Counted from the first letter of the stretch, positions 21,157-29,524 are shown. The stretch is 64,000 bases of DNA from Cyanobium sp. M30B3 (GCA_018399015.1 CP073761.1:1798001-1862000); one strand, 5' to 3'. Notes: a model not told the origin generated them from the sequence alone. Made by a program: numbers and translations.

Positions 21157-21369
21157 ATGGAATTCATCACCGATACCCAGGCTGAATGCGTGCGAGGTGG
21201 GCGATTGTTCTCCATCACCGTGGCTCCAACCATCGTGGTGAGCAATGCCATCAGCACTGCCCTGCAGGGCAATGTTGGCAATGCCTTTGCCTTGACTGGC
21301 TTCGGCTCGTCTAATGCCGCTCTGGGCCAGCTCAACAGACTGCTGGGCTTCACTGCTTCAGCTGCCTGA
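21157..21369 (+). CDS. Double-glycine-leader secreted peptide 3
   Basis: 70-residue precursor with a 15-residue leader MEFITDTQAECVRGG. The 55-residue core lacks the basic spacer of peptides 1 and 2 and is more hydrophobic: RLFSITVAPTIVVSNAIS, then TALQGNVGNAFALTGFGSSNA. The ALQGNVGNAFAL stretch echoes LAQGNVSNNLAL of peptide 1, indicating shared ancestry of the core. Starts six bases after peptide 2. A stem-loop follows it. Confidence 0.8.
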   Translation: MEFITDTQAECVRGGRLFSITVAPTIVVSNAISTALQGNVGNAFALTGFGSSNAALGQLNRLLGFTASAA

Positions 21370-21379
21370 CAACCCTCGT

Positions 21380-21410
21380 GGCGCCGGCTGCTGTTGCGGC
21401 TGGCGCCTTT
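21380..21410 (+). terminator. Hairpin between peptides 3 and 4, attenuator-like
   Basis: GGCGCCGGC / GCTGGCGCC stem (eight of nine pairs) with a ten-base loop, followed by TTTCT. It begins 11 bases past the peptide 3 stop, upstream of peptide 4 and the exporter genes. A weak T tract suggests partial termination, which would give more peptide mRNA than exporter mRNA. Confidence 0.55.
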
Positions 21411-21488
21411 CTCGCCCTGCATCCTGTGCACCGCCTGATGGGCCTGGCATCTCGATCAGTTTTTGACTTCACATTCACGTTTGAAACC

Positions 21489-21752
21489 ATGCAGGTTCTC
21501 TCCGATCTCCAGGCCGAACAGCTCACTGGCGGTCGCCGGGGCTGGATGATGCCCCGCTTTGGCCGGCGGCACCTCAGCCCTGGCCGTGGTGCTGGCCATA
21601 GTTCGGTGTTTGCCGGTGCCAGCGGCATGTTCTCTATTCAGTCGATCCTCAACATCGTGAATCAGATCAACGTGTCTATCAATATCGCCTTCGGTGGCGG
21701 CAGCATCCACAACAGCCAGCTGAATGCTCTCACGATCCAATCGACCATGTGA
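21489..21752 (+). CDS. Double-glycine-leader secreted peptide 4
   Basis: 87-residue precursor with leader MQVLSDLQAEQLTGG, the cleanest match to the shared pattern L-x-D-x-Q-A-E-x-x-x-GG. The core begins with an Arg/Trp/His-rich region (RRGWMMPRFGRRHLSPGRG) and ends in a beta-prone Ile/Asn/Gln-rich stretch (FSIQSILNIVNQINVSINIAFGGGS). That composition resembles amyloid-forming or self-assembling segments; this is inference. The frame runs further upstream, but only this ATG places the GG leader. The C39 exporter follows after 66 bases. Confidence 0.82.
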   Translation: MQVLSDLQAEQLTGGRRGWMMPRFGRRHLSPGRGAGHSSVFAGASGMFSIQSILNIVNQINVSINIAFGGGSIHNSQLNALTIQSTM

Positions 21753-21818
21753 GCATCTGGGGTCCCTTCAGATTGATTGGCACCACCTAAAACTGGGCCA
21801 TACATACTGGGCCAACTG

Positions 21819-24119
21819 ATGCATTGGATCCCCTGGTTCATCGGGTCCACGGTCTCTCTTGCAATAGCAATTCCTCTGGTGATCGGTTCTTCTCTCCGGC
21901 GCCTGCCCTGGCGCTCCCTGTGGCGGCGGCTCCCAAACTGGTTTGGGCTTCCCCGGACCAATCCCTTCCCCTGCGTGCGCCAGCACAACGAGGAAGATTG
22001 TGGCGCTGCCTGCCTGGCCACGGTGTGTGCCCAGCACCGGGCCCAGGTTTCCCTGGGCTGGGTTCGCCATCTGGTGGGCACCTCCCGGGAGGGCACCACC
22101 CTGCTTGGGCTGAAGCGCGGGGCTGAAAAACTCGGCTTCCACGCCCAGGCCGCCAAGGCCGACCCCAATCTGCTCAATGACATTCAGGGCGTGCCGCTGC
22201 CGCTGGTGTGTCACTGGCAGGGCTGCCACTGGGTGGTGCTCCACGGCGAGCAGAACGGCGAGCTGCTGGTGGCCGATCCCGCCGTGGGGCTGCGGCGGCT
22301 GTCACACCAGGAGTTTCTGAGAGGCTGGTCCAACGGAGTGGTGCTGCTGCTGGAGCCGGATCCGACCCGCTTCCCGGTGAGCCACCACCAGAGCCAGCGC
22401 TGGCGCAGCGGCCAGGGGCTGGCGATTGTGCCCCGCTTGCTGCAGCCCTTCCGGGGCCTGTTGCTGCAGGCCTTCGGTCTGAACCTGGCCATCGGCGTCC
22501 TGGCCCTGGCCATGCCCCTGCTGATGCAGATCCTCACCGACGACGTGCTGGTGCGCGGCGACGGCGAGATGCTGCGCAGCCTGGCCATCGGCATCCTCCT
22601 GCTGTTCGTGTTCCGCGCCGTGCTCAACCTGCTGCAGGGGGTGCTGGTGGGCCATTTCGGCCAGAAACTGCAGCTGCAGATGGTGCTGCACTACGGCCAG
22701 CACCTGCTGCGCCTGCCCCTGAGCTATTTCGAAAGTCGGCGCAGCGGCGAGGTGGTGAGCCGCCTGGATGACATCCAGCACCTCAACGACCTGGTGGCCA
22801 ATGTCACCCTGGGATTGCCGGGCCAGTTCTGCATAGCCCTGGTGTCCCTGATCTGGATGTGGCAGTACAGCGGCTCCCTCACCGTGGCTGCCCTGGCCGG
22901 TTACGGGCTCGTGGTGGCCACCCAGCTGGCCGTGCTGCCGGCGCTGCACCGCCGCACCCAGCAGTTGCTGGTGCAGTCGGCCCACAACCAGGGATTTCTG
23001 GTGGAGCTGTTCAGCGGCCAGGCCCTGCTCAAGACCACCCAGGCCACGCCCCAGGCGTGGCACGAATTTCAGCGCAACCAGGGACGGATCGCCCGCCAGG
23101 CCTGGGGTGTTGGCTTGCTGGATCTACAGACCAGCACCGCCACCGGCTTCCTGGGCCAGGCCATCGGCATCGGGCTGCTCTGGTACGGCAGCATGTTCGT
23201 GCTGCAGCAGCAACTGAGCATCGGCCAGCTGCTGGCCTTCAACGGCATGGGCGCCAATGTGCTCGGCTTCCTGGCTGGCCTGGGCGGAGTGAGCCAGGAG
23301 CTGATCACCTCCCGGGTGGTGATGGCCCGGCTGGACGATGCCCTGCAGCACCCTGTGGAGACCGACACGGCCAAGGGAACACAGCAGGCCCTGATCCCCG
23401 CCGATGCCGACATCGTGTGCGAGGAGGTGAGCTTCCACCACCCAGGACGCGCGGCCCTGCTCGACCATCTCAACCTGCGCATTCCCGGTGGGCAGACCAC
23501 CGCTCTGATCGGGGAATCCGGGTGCGGCAAGAGCACCCTGAGCAAGATCATCGCCGGGCTGTACAACCTGGAGAGCGGCGCGATTCACTACGGCCCCTTC
23601 AGTGGCAAGGATCTCTGCCTGGAGAGCCTGCGCCAGCAGGTGGTGCTGCTGCCTCAGCAGGACACCTTTCTCAACCGCTCGATCCTCGAGAACTTCACCT
23701 TCGCCTATCCCCACCTGGGCTTTGCCGAGATCGTGGAGCTCTGCAGGCTCACCCTGGCCGACGAGTTCATCCGCGAACTGCCCGACAGTTACGGCACGGT
23801 GCTGGGGGAATTCGGCGCCAATCTCTCCGGCGGACAACGCCAGCGCCTGGCCCTGGCCAGGGCGCTGGCGGCGGACCCGCCGGTGCTGCTGCTGGATGAA
23901 TCCACCTCCGCCCTGGATCCAGTGCTGGAAGCCCGGCTGATGGACCGGCTGCTCGAGCACCGCAAGGGCAAGACCACGATCCTGGTGAGCCATCGCCCCT
24001 CGGTGATCCTGCGGGCGGACTGGGTGGTGTTCATGGAAAAGGGAGCGGTTCGCCAGCAGAGCCATCCCCGCGACCTGCGCGACCACCGCCAGGTGTCCCC
24101 CTACCTGCATGCCGCCTGA
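21819..24119 (+). CDS. Peptidase C39 domain ABC exporter (PCAT)
   Basis: 766-residue exporter-protease that cuts after the double Gly and moves the mature peptide across the inner membrane. An extra N-terminal hydrophobic helix (WIPWFIGSTVSLAIAIPLVIG) precedes the C39 domain. The catalytic Cys is in QHNEEDCGAACLA (residue 61), the His in GCHWVVLHG, the Asp in ADPAVGLRR. A six-helix membrane domain follows, then the ATPase: Walker A GESGCGKST, signature LSGGQRQRLALARAL, Walker B VLLLDESTSAL, switch His in VSHRPS. A TTG at 21777 would add 14 residues. Overlaps the HlyD gene start by one base. Confidence 0.95.
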   Translation: MHWIPWFIGSTVSLAIAIPLVIGSSLRRLPWRSLWRRLPNWFGLPRTNPFPCVRQHNEEDCGAACLATVCAQHRAQVSLGWVRHLVGTSREGTTLLGLKRGAEKLGFHAQAAKADPNLLNDIQGVPLPLVCHWQGCHWVVLHGEQNGELLVADPAVGLRRLSHQEFLRGWSNGVVLLLEPDPTRFPVSHHQSQRWRSGQGLAIVPRLLQPFRGLLLQAFGLNLAIGVLALAMPLLMQILTDDVLVRGDGEMLRSLAIGILLLFVFRAVLNLLQGVLVGHFGQKLQLQMVLHYGQHLLRLPLSYFESRRSGEVVSRLDDIQHLNDLVANVTLGLPGQFCIALVSLIWMWQYSGSLTVAALAGYGLVVATQLAVLPALHRRTQQLLVQSAHNQGFLVELFSGQALLKTTQATPQAWHEFQRNQGRIARQAWGVGLLDLQTSTATGFLGQAIGIGLLWYGSMFVLQQQLSIGQLLAFNGMGANVLGFLAGLGGVSQELITSRVVMARLDDALQHPVETDTAKGTQQALIPADADIVCEEVSFHHPGRAALLDHLNLRIPGGQTTALIGESGCGKSTLSKIIAGLYNLESGAIHYGPFSGKDLCLESLRQQVVLLPQQDTFLNRSILENFTFAYPHLGFAEIVELCRLTLADEFIRELPDSYGTVLGEFGANLSGGQRQRLALARALAADPPVLLLDESTSALDPVLEARLMDRLLEHRKGKTTILVSHRPSVILRADWVVFMEKGAVRQQSHPRDLRDHRQVSPYLHAA

Positions 24120-25351
24120 TGACACACCCGACAACAGCCAACACCCCTCCCGCCGGCAAGCTGAGCACAGCGGTGCTGCCGCCGTCCCTGATGGTGACAA
24201 CGGCCGACGACTTCCTGCCCCAACCTGGGCCCTGGGCCTCCAGGCTGGGCCGCTGGTTGCTGGCCCTGATGCTGCTCGGAGGGGGCGCGCTCAGCGTCTG
24301 GCCGATGCGCGAAACCGTGCGGGCCGATGGGGCCGTGCGGCCCAGCGGCGAAAACTCCGTGGTGCAGAGCGAGCAGGGGGGCACCCTGCAACGGGTGCTC
24401 GTGCAACCCAACCAGAGCGTGCGCGCCGGCAGTCTGCTGGCGGAGTTCGACAACCGCTCCCTGCAGCTGGAGCGGCAGCAGCTGATGCAGGAGCAGGAAA
24501 CCCTGCGCCGCCAGCTGTCCATGGCACGCGGTGAACAGCAATCCCTGGCCGCCCAGGCCCAGGCCCTGCGGGACGTGAACCGGTCACTCACCCAGGCCTC
24601 GCGCCAGGGCGTTGCCCAGGCCCGCACCACCCTGGACTACGAGCGCGGTGAGCTGGAGCGCTACCGCTCCCTGGCCGCCGAAGGGGCAGTGCCCCGCAGC
24701 GTGGTGGAGGAGCGCCAGGCCCGGCGGATCGTGACGGAATCGGAAGTGCTCAAGGCCCTGCAGGGGGTGGCCGAGCAGGAAGCCCGCGGCGTGAGTGAAC
24801 TGGCGCGGCTGCGCCAGGCCGAATTTCAGGCGCGCTCGGCCGCCGATGAACTGCACAAGCAGGTGCTGCAGCGCCAGACGCGCCTCGGCCAGCTGGAGCG
24901 GGCAATCGCCCAGACCAGGGTTCTGGCGCCGATCGATGGCTCGGTGGTGAACACGGCCCTGCGCCATGCCGGCCAGGTGCTGCAGGCCGGTGAACCCCTG
25001 GCCGTGATCGCCCCGCAGACGGCCCCGCTGGACGTGCGCCTGCAGGTGCCGCCGGAATCGATCAGCCAGGTGAAACCGGGCCAGGCCGCCACGGTGCGGA
25101 TCTCGGCCTGCCCCACCGCTGAGTTCGGCGTGCTGCCGGCCCGGGTGGAGAGTGTGGCCGCCGACGTGCAACCCCGCCAGGAGGACAAGCCGAGCAGCTA
25201 CGCCGTGGTGCTGAGGCCCGAGCGGCGGGAACTGCAGGGGCGCAGCACGGCCTGCGCCCTGCGCCCGGGCATGGCGGTGGTGGCCGATGTGGTGACCCGG
25301 CGCAGCACGGTGCTGATGTTTCTGCTGAACAAACTGAGACTGGGCGGCTAA
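24119..25351 (+). CDS. HlyD-family membrane fusion protein
   Basis: 410-residue periplasmic adaptor that links the exporter to an outer-membrane channel. One N-terminal membrane helix (LGRWLLALMLLGGGALSVWP, about residues 40-60), then a half lipoyl motif (GTLQRVLVQPNQSVRAGSLLAEFD), a long coiled coil rich in Gln/Glu/Arg/Leu (about residues 115-270), the second lipoyl half (VLAPIDGSVVNTALRHAGQVLQAGEPLAVI), and a beta-barrel end. The start ATG overlaps the exporter stop (TGATG). No outer-membrane TolC-type gene is adjacent; that partner must be elsewhere. Confidence 0.93.
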   Translation: MTHPTTANTPPAGKLSTAVLPPSLMVTTADDFLPQPGPWASRLGRWLLALMLLGGGALSVWPMRETVRADGAVRPSGENSVVQSEQGGTLQRVLVQPNQSVRAGSLLAEFDNRSLQLERQQLMQEQETLRRQLSMARGEQQSLAAQAQALRDVNRSLTQASRQGVAQARTTLDYERGELERYRSLAAEGAVPRSVVEERQARRIVTESEVLKALQGVAEQEARGVSELARLRQAEFQARSAADELHKQVLQRQTRLGQLERAIAQTRVLAPIDGSVVNTALRHAGQVLQAGEPLAVIAPQTAPLDVRLQVPPESISQVKPGQAATVRISACPTAEFGVLPARVESVAADVQPRQEDKPSSYAVVLRPERRELQGRSTACALRPGMAVVADVVTRRSTVLMFLLNKLRLGG

Positions 25352-25491
25352 GCGGCAGGGCCGGGGCACTGCGGAGGCACAAAGGCGCAGTTGATCAAAA
25401 CGACGCACGATCACGGTGAATCCAGCCAGAACGGGCTCCAGAGCCAGACCGCGGCGGGCAGGATCGACTCACCGTCGATGGATGCAACGTG

Positions 25492-25764
25492 ATGGCCGAG
25501 GCCCATTCCGAACCCAGAAGCCTGCCCACCAACCGAGGAGGTCTGGTGTTCCGCAAACCCAGGCGGATCACGGTCACCGTGCCGGATCAGATCTACAGGA
25601 CGCTGCTGGAGCGCAGCACCCGGGAAGGACGCTCCATCTCCAACCTGGCCGCCTATCTGCTGGAGCGGGCCGTGGCCGGCGAAAAACCGGCGGATGAGAG
25701 CGTCGCCGAGCGGCCGATTCCGCAGCCCGTACCAGTCGCGGCAGATCGAAGGCTGATCACCTGA
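25492..25764 (+). CDS. Ribbon-helix-helix protein, copy 1
   Basis: 90-residue DNA-binding protein. The RHH fold is visible: beta strand RRITVTVPDQ, helix IYRTLLERSTREGRS, turn SISNLAAYLLERAVAG. The region resembles that of the minus-strand protein at 27575, including LLxRSxxEGRSxSNLxAxLLE. The C-terminal part is Pro/Ala rich and probably unstructured. A GTG at 25489 could also start it. It may be an antitoxin-like or general regulator; no toxin gene is adjacent. Just upstream of the small heat-shock gene, 65 bases away. Confidence 0.75.
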   Translation: MAEAHSEPRSLPTNRGGLVFRKPRRITVTVPDQIYRTLLERSTREGRSISNLAAYLLERAVAGEKPADESVAERPIPQPVPVAADRRLIT

Positions 25765-25829
25765 ATCGGCATCCCGGGCCAGGGCCTGTGCATACGGTGT
25801 GATTGACCACACCATCGCAGGACTGCGCC

Positions 25830-26264
25830 ATGAATCTCACACGCTGGGAGCCCCTCAATGAGATTGAATCGCTCATGGATCGGCTGCTGAACTGGCAGCA
25901 GATTCGTCCCCAGACATCGCTGTCGATGATAGCCCAGAGCCCCAAGCTCGACATCATTGAGGGAGAGGAGGGTTACGTCTTCAAGGTGGATGTGCCCGGC
26001 ATGGAAAAACAGGACCTGACGGTCTCCGTTGAGGGCAACATGCTCACGATCGCCGGCGAGCGCAAGCTCGAGCGCGAAGACAGCAAGCCCAAGTTCTACC
26101 GGGTGGAGCGCAGCTACGGACGCTTCAGCCGTTGTTTCTCCCTCCCCGACGACGCCGACGCCGGCTCCGTTCATGCCCACTGCGACAAAGGGGTCCTGAC
26201 GGTGGAGGTCGCCCGCAAGGACGGCGTGGCTGCTGCCCAGCCCACGGCCATCCCCGTGGAGTGA
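25830..26264 (+). CDS. Small heat-shock protein, Hsp20 family
   Basis: 144-residue ATP-independent chaperone. N-terminal region MNLTRWEPLNEIESLMDRLLN, then the alpha-crystallin domain: SPKLDIIEGEEGYVFKVDVPGMEKQDLTVSVEGNMLTIAGERK, and the A-x-x-x-x-G-V-L motif in AHCDKGVLTVEVARK. The C-terminal IxI/V-type motif is represented by TAIPVE. Sits between a ribbon-helix-helix gene and a Cys-rich small gene, close to a sigma factor, so the group may be stress responsive; that is inference. Confidence 0.95.
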   Translation: MNLTRWEPLNEIESLMDRLLNWQQIRPQTSLSMIAQSPKLDIIEGEEGYVFKVDVPGMEKQDLTVSVEGNMLTIAGERKLEREDSKPKFYRVERSYGRFSRCFSLPDDADAGSVHAHCDKGVLTVEVARKDGVAAAQPTAIPVE

Positions 26265-26268
26265 GCCG

Positions 26269-26589
26269 ATGAACACCCGCCATTGCCACACCTGCCACTA
26301 CTGGGACACCTCGCAACGGCTGGAGCGCACCAGCTTCGGCGATCTGGCGCCCTGCACCCGGTCTGCCCCCAGCCACTACAGCCTGGCCAGTGTGCTGCTG
26401 CACTGGACCTCGCAGATGGTGCGACAGCCGACACGCGGCAATCATGCTGCTGAAACAGCTGGTGAACTGAAGATACCGATCGCGATCTGGGCTTATACCG
26501 CTGCACATCAGGCCTGTGGTGATTACCATCCCTGCGACCTGGAAGAAAATGCACGCCGCAACAAGCTGCGTGCAGCACCGATTGCCTGA
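26269..26589 (+). CDS. Small Cys/His-rich hypothetical protein
   Basis: 106 residues, starting four bases after the hsp20 stop, so almost certainly in the same transcript. The N-terminus MNTRHCHTCHYWDTSQ has CxxC plus His, and further Cys occur in APCTRSAP, QACGDYHPCD. This could bind a metal ion. Family not recognised. The overall length and Cys/His spacing suggest a structured small protein, and the tight coupling to hsp20 makes a stress role plausible, without direct support. Confidence 0.6.
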   Translation: MNTRHCHTCHYWDTSQRLERTSFGDLAPCTRSAPSHYSLASVLLHWTSQMVRQPTRGNHAAETAGELKIPIAIWAYTAAHQACGDYHPCDLEENARRNKLRAAPIA

Positions 26590-26716
26590 GCCGAACTGCT
26601 GTGCTCATCTGTAGCGGAGCCGCCGCAGATTGCAGCAGAACAGATCTGATCACGCTGCAGCTCGATCAGGGAGCACCCTCATCCTGGAGCATGACATCGC
26701 CGCACAACAAGTCAGG

Positions 26717-27571
26717 ATGTCCGACGCATTGGGTGACTATCTCAACTCCATCAGCCGGGTGCCCCTGCTCACCAGCGAAGAAGAACTCCATCTCGGTCGG
26801 CTCGTTCGGGAATGGCAAGATCACGAGGATGCACCGGCCGCTGTCGCCCGCAGAGGCAAGCGCGCACTGGATCGAATCGTGTCCGCCAATCTTCGATTGG
26901 TGGTGAGTGTGGTAACCCGCTACCGGCGACGTTTCGCGCACCTGGCCATCGAACCGATCGACCTGGTCCAGGCCGGCAATATCGGCCTGATTCGGGCAGT
27001 GGAGAAATTCGACCCCAAGCGGGGCTATCGCTTTTCCACCTTTGCTTACTGGTGGATCCGCCAGGCGGTGAGCCGGCACATCCAGGAAGTTCACCCCACC
27101 GTGCGCGTGCCGGTGGCGCTGGTGAACCTGATGAGCAAGATCGAGGGCCTCTGCGAAAGCAACGGCAAACCCCTGGCCGTGGACGATCTGTCCCGTCGCC
27201 TGGAGGAATCGCCGCGCCGGATTGAACTGGCCCTGTCGATCCGGCAACTGAACTGCCTGGTGTCCCTCGATCAGAGCCTGGGTTCAGCGGATGCCGGGGA
27301 TCTCACGCTCCTGGATACGGTGACGGATGGTCACAGGCCCGAGGCCGACGAGGACTACGCCTGGCTGCATGGACACCTCCACCAGCTTTCAGACCTCGAG
27401 CTCAATGTTCTGCAGCAGCGCTACCGGGAAGGGAGGGGGCAATCCCTGATGCAACTGGCCAGCCAGATCGGCAAGACCCGCTACCAGGTGCAGGTGATTG
27501 AGCAGCGCGCACTCAAGAAGCTGCGCGCTGCTCTCACCCCCGCTCTCCATCCCTCACCGGGTTTCAGGTGA
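26717..27571 (+). CDS. RNA polymerase sigma-70 family factor, group 2-like
   Basis: 284-residue alternative sigma factor. Region 1.2 is DALGDYLNSISRVPLLTSEEE; region 2 is LRLVVSVVTRYRRR, then LIEPIDLVQAGNIGLIRAVEKFDPKRGYRFSTFAYWWIRQAVSRHI, matching the -10 recognition helix; region 3 starts RVPVALVNLMSKI; region 4 ends with SLMQLASQIGKTRYQVQVIEQRALKKL, the -35 helix-turn-helix. It lacks the long region 1.1 of the primary factor. A TTG at 26630 would add 29 residues; the ATG chosen has the better fit. Convergent with the second ribbon-helix-helix gene. Confidence 0.93.
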   Translation: MSDALGDYLNSISRVPLLTSEEELHLGRLVREWQDHEDAPAAVARRGKRALDRIVSANLRLVVSVVTRYRRRFAHLAIEPIDLVQAGNIGLIRAVEKFDPKRGYRFSTFAYWWIRQAVSRHIQEVHPTVRVPVALVNLMSKIEGLCESNGKPLAVDDLSRRLEESPRRIELALSIRQLNCLVSLDQSLGSADAGDLTLLDTVTDGHRPEADEDYAWLHGHLHQLSDLELNVLQQRYREGRGQSLMQLASQIGKTRYQVQVIEQRALKKLRAALTPALHPSPGFR

Positions 27572-27574
27572 GGG

Positions 27575-27844
27575 TCAACGGTCGGGTTGCTGGGTCTGCA
27601 GCCGTGGTTTGAACGGCTGGTGACCGTTACCGGATGCAGGTGGCGCCAGCATCTGAGCAGGTGCTGGCGATCCCAGCCTGAATCCATCGTGTCGGAGGGC
27701 TTCCTCCAGGAGGAATGCACAGAGATTGGATACCGAGCGCCCCTCCTCCTCAGAGCGATTGAGCAGCGCTTCATGCACGTGATAGCTGAGAGTGATTGAA
27801 ATGCGTCTGGGCTGGCGTTGCAACACATGCAGACGGTCGTTCAT
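27575..27844 (-). CDS. Ribbon-helix-helix protein, copy 2
   Basis: 89-residue protein with RHH core PRRISITLSYHVHEALLNRSEEEGRSVSNLCAFLLEEALR, sharing the pattern RRIxxT-x8-LLxRSxxEGRSxSNLxAxLLE with the protein at 25492. The tail is Pro/Gln rich. The start at 27844 (MNDRLHVLQ) was chosen; a longer in-frame start at 27928 is possible. The stop lies three bases from the sigma factor stop, tail to tail. Confidence 0.75.
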   Translation of the reverse strand: MNDRLHVLQRQPRRISITLSYHVHEALLNRSEEEGRSVSNLCAFLLEEALRHDGFRLGSPAPAQMLAPPASGNGHQPFKPRLQTQQPDR

Positions 27845-28008
27845 GGATGTTCTCCAGCGGTACAGGCAGTTGAAAATGCTGGCCGTAGCCTTCATAGCCA
27901 CCTGCAGCGGTCGTCGATGAATACGCAAAATCTCTACGTCGCATCTGCAGCAACTAGCAGCAAGTGATGCGTATGATCGCTGATCTGCTGATCGATTCGG
28001 GCATTTTT

Positions 28009-28130
28009 TGCGGGATTCAAGTGACCATCAAAGCCATATCACGGGCACCGATATGGAGGCAGAAAGGCGGGCTTCAGGGATAAGGTTTCCAATCGCCAAT
28101 GCAGCCATCATCGAAGTGCGAATCCCGCAA
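28009..28130. repeat. Inverted repeat in the 27845-28151 gap
   Basis: The arm TTGCGGGATTC (28009-28019) is exactly repeated in reverse complement at 28120-28130 (GAATCCCGCAA), and a partial third arm, CCAATCCCGCC, follows at 28134. The arms are 100 bases apart in an AT-richer gap with no gene. A run of six T precedes the first arm. Purpose unknown; could bracket a small mobile remnant or an RNA hairpin. Confidence 0.6.
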
Positions 28131-28151
28131 GTGCCAATCCCGCCCTGCTGA

Positions 28152-29297
28152 TCAGAACCACTCCAGCTGCGCCTGCTCGCGGCTGTTCACGCGGGCCTCC
28201 GGGGTCTGGCGCTGGACCTCCAGGCGGATGGAGCGCTCCTGCTCGCCATCGGCGGCCACGGCCCGGACCGGGTAGGCCTGATCGCCATCGGCGAAAGGCA
28301 CATGCAGGTGGAAGGTGCCGTCGGCCTGCAGCGGCACCTGGCGATCGCCGATGGTGAGGGTGGCGCTGGGTTCGGTGGCGCCGTAGACGATCAGTTCGGC
28401 GTCAGCCACCAGCCAGAACGAGCGGGCCCGGGCCAGGCCGGAGCCTGACGCGCTGCGGCCACTGGCCCAGACGCCGGCTCCTGAGGCCTGGGTCGGCTGG
28501 CCGCCGTTGTCCTCCAGGCCCTGGGTGTGGTCGTGAAAGGCTTCCGAACCCACCCGCAGGCGCCGGGGGCTGGCGGCCATCGCCTGCTGGTAGAAGCGCT
28601 CGTGATCCACGCCGCCGCTGCGCACCGGCACCGGCATTTCGGCCTGATGGGCTGGCACGGGGTCGATTGAAAAGGGTGCAAAGCCAGCGTTGAAGCCCGA
28701 TGCGGGCGTGTCGGCCGGCACCCGGGCCACGGCCGAGAACGCCAGCGACAGCCAGCCCGAGCCTGCCAGGCGGTACCCCAGTTCCACCCGGTAGTCGCGA
28801 TCGCTGAGCGGCACCGGCAGGTACCACGCAGTGGCGCCGTCATCCACCACCACCTCCTGCAGGGTGTGGGGGTGGCTGGCGCCGTCGCTCAGGCCGGTGA
28901 CGTCCGCCAGCCGCAGGCAGAGCTGCTGGGCTCCGGCGGCCCTGGCACGCTGGCTGTCGGCGCCGCCCAGGTGCCAGAGCACCGAAGCCCACTGGGGATC
29001 CCGCGGCAGAACGCTCACCCAGCTGGGTGACTCGGGCGCGGGGGCCGGCATGGCAGCCGTGACTGGAGCATCGGCCTTCGCGTGCTCTGGTTGCAAACCG
29101 GGAGCCCCAGCCGGTGCCGGTGCCGGTTGAGCCTCTGAGCCCAGCAACTGCTGCAGGGCATCGAGCAACTGGGAGCGGCTCATGGCGCTGTAGGAGCCGC
29201 CCAGTCGACGCTGGCGAGCCAGTTCACGCAACTGGACCATCGTCCTGGATGCCAGGGAGAGCAGGGTCTGCTCGGCGACGCTCTGATCGACTGACAT
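28152..29297 (-). CDS. DUF4912 domain protein
   Basis: 381 residues. N-terminal helical segment (TMVQLRELARQRRLGGSYSAMSRSQLLDALQQLLG) looks like a Rho N-terminal/SAP-type nucleic-acid-binding motif. After an Ala/Pro-rich linker come DUF4912-type sequences with WASVLWHLGG and LCLRLADVTG, repeated beta-rich units and a C-terminal segment ending in LEWF. DUF4912 proteins are widespread in cyanobacteria and of unknown function. Its start is divergent from the NDH-2 gene. Confidence 0.8.
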   Translation of the reverse strand: MSVDQSVAEQTLLSLASRTMVQLRELARQRRLGGSYSAMSRSQLLDALQQLLGSEAQPAPAPAGAPGLQPEHAKADAPVTAAMPAPAPESPSWVSVLPRDPQWASVLWHLGGADSQRARAAGAQQLCLRLADVTGLSDGASHPHTLQEVVVDDGATAWYLPVPLSDRDYRVELGYRLAGSGWLSLAFSAVARVPADTPASGFNAGFAPFSIDPVPAHQAEMPVPVRSGGVDHERFYQQAMAASPRRLRVGSEAFHDHTQGLEDNGGQPTQASGAGVWASGRSASGSGLARARSFWLVADAELIVYGATEPSATLTIGDRQVPLQADGTFHLHVPFADGDQAYPVRAVAADGEQERSIRLEVQRQTPEARVNSREQAQLEWF

Positions 29298-29524
29298 GGA
29301 CGTAACCGGCTGCAATTGTGAAGAAATAATCCCGCAACAGGCTCAATCCCGGCCTTGTCTGTCAGGGGACACCCATTCCCCCACCCTGTTGGATCCGTTA
29401 CCCACGCAGGGGCCGCCGGCCCATAGGGTTCGGGAAAGGGGGCATCTGCGGTGCCCCTCCCCAGCGTCCAGCTGGCCTCCTCGCAGCGAACGTCCTCCCG
29501 CCAGAACATCCTCCCGAAGATCCT

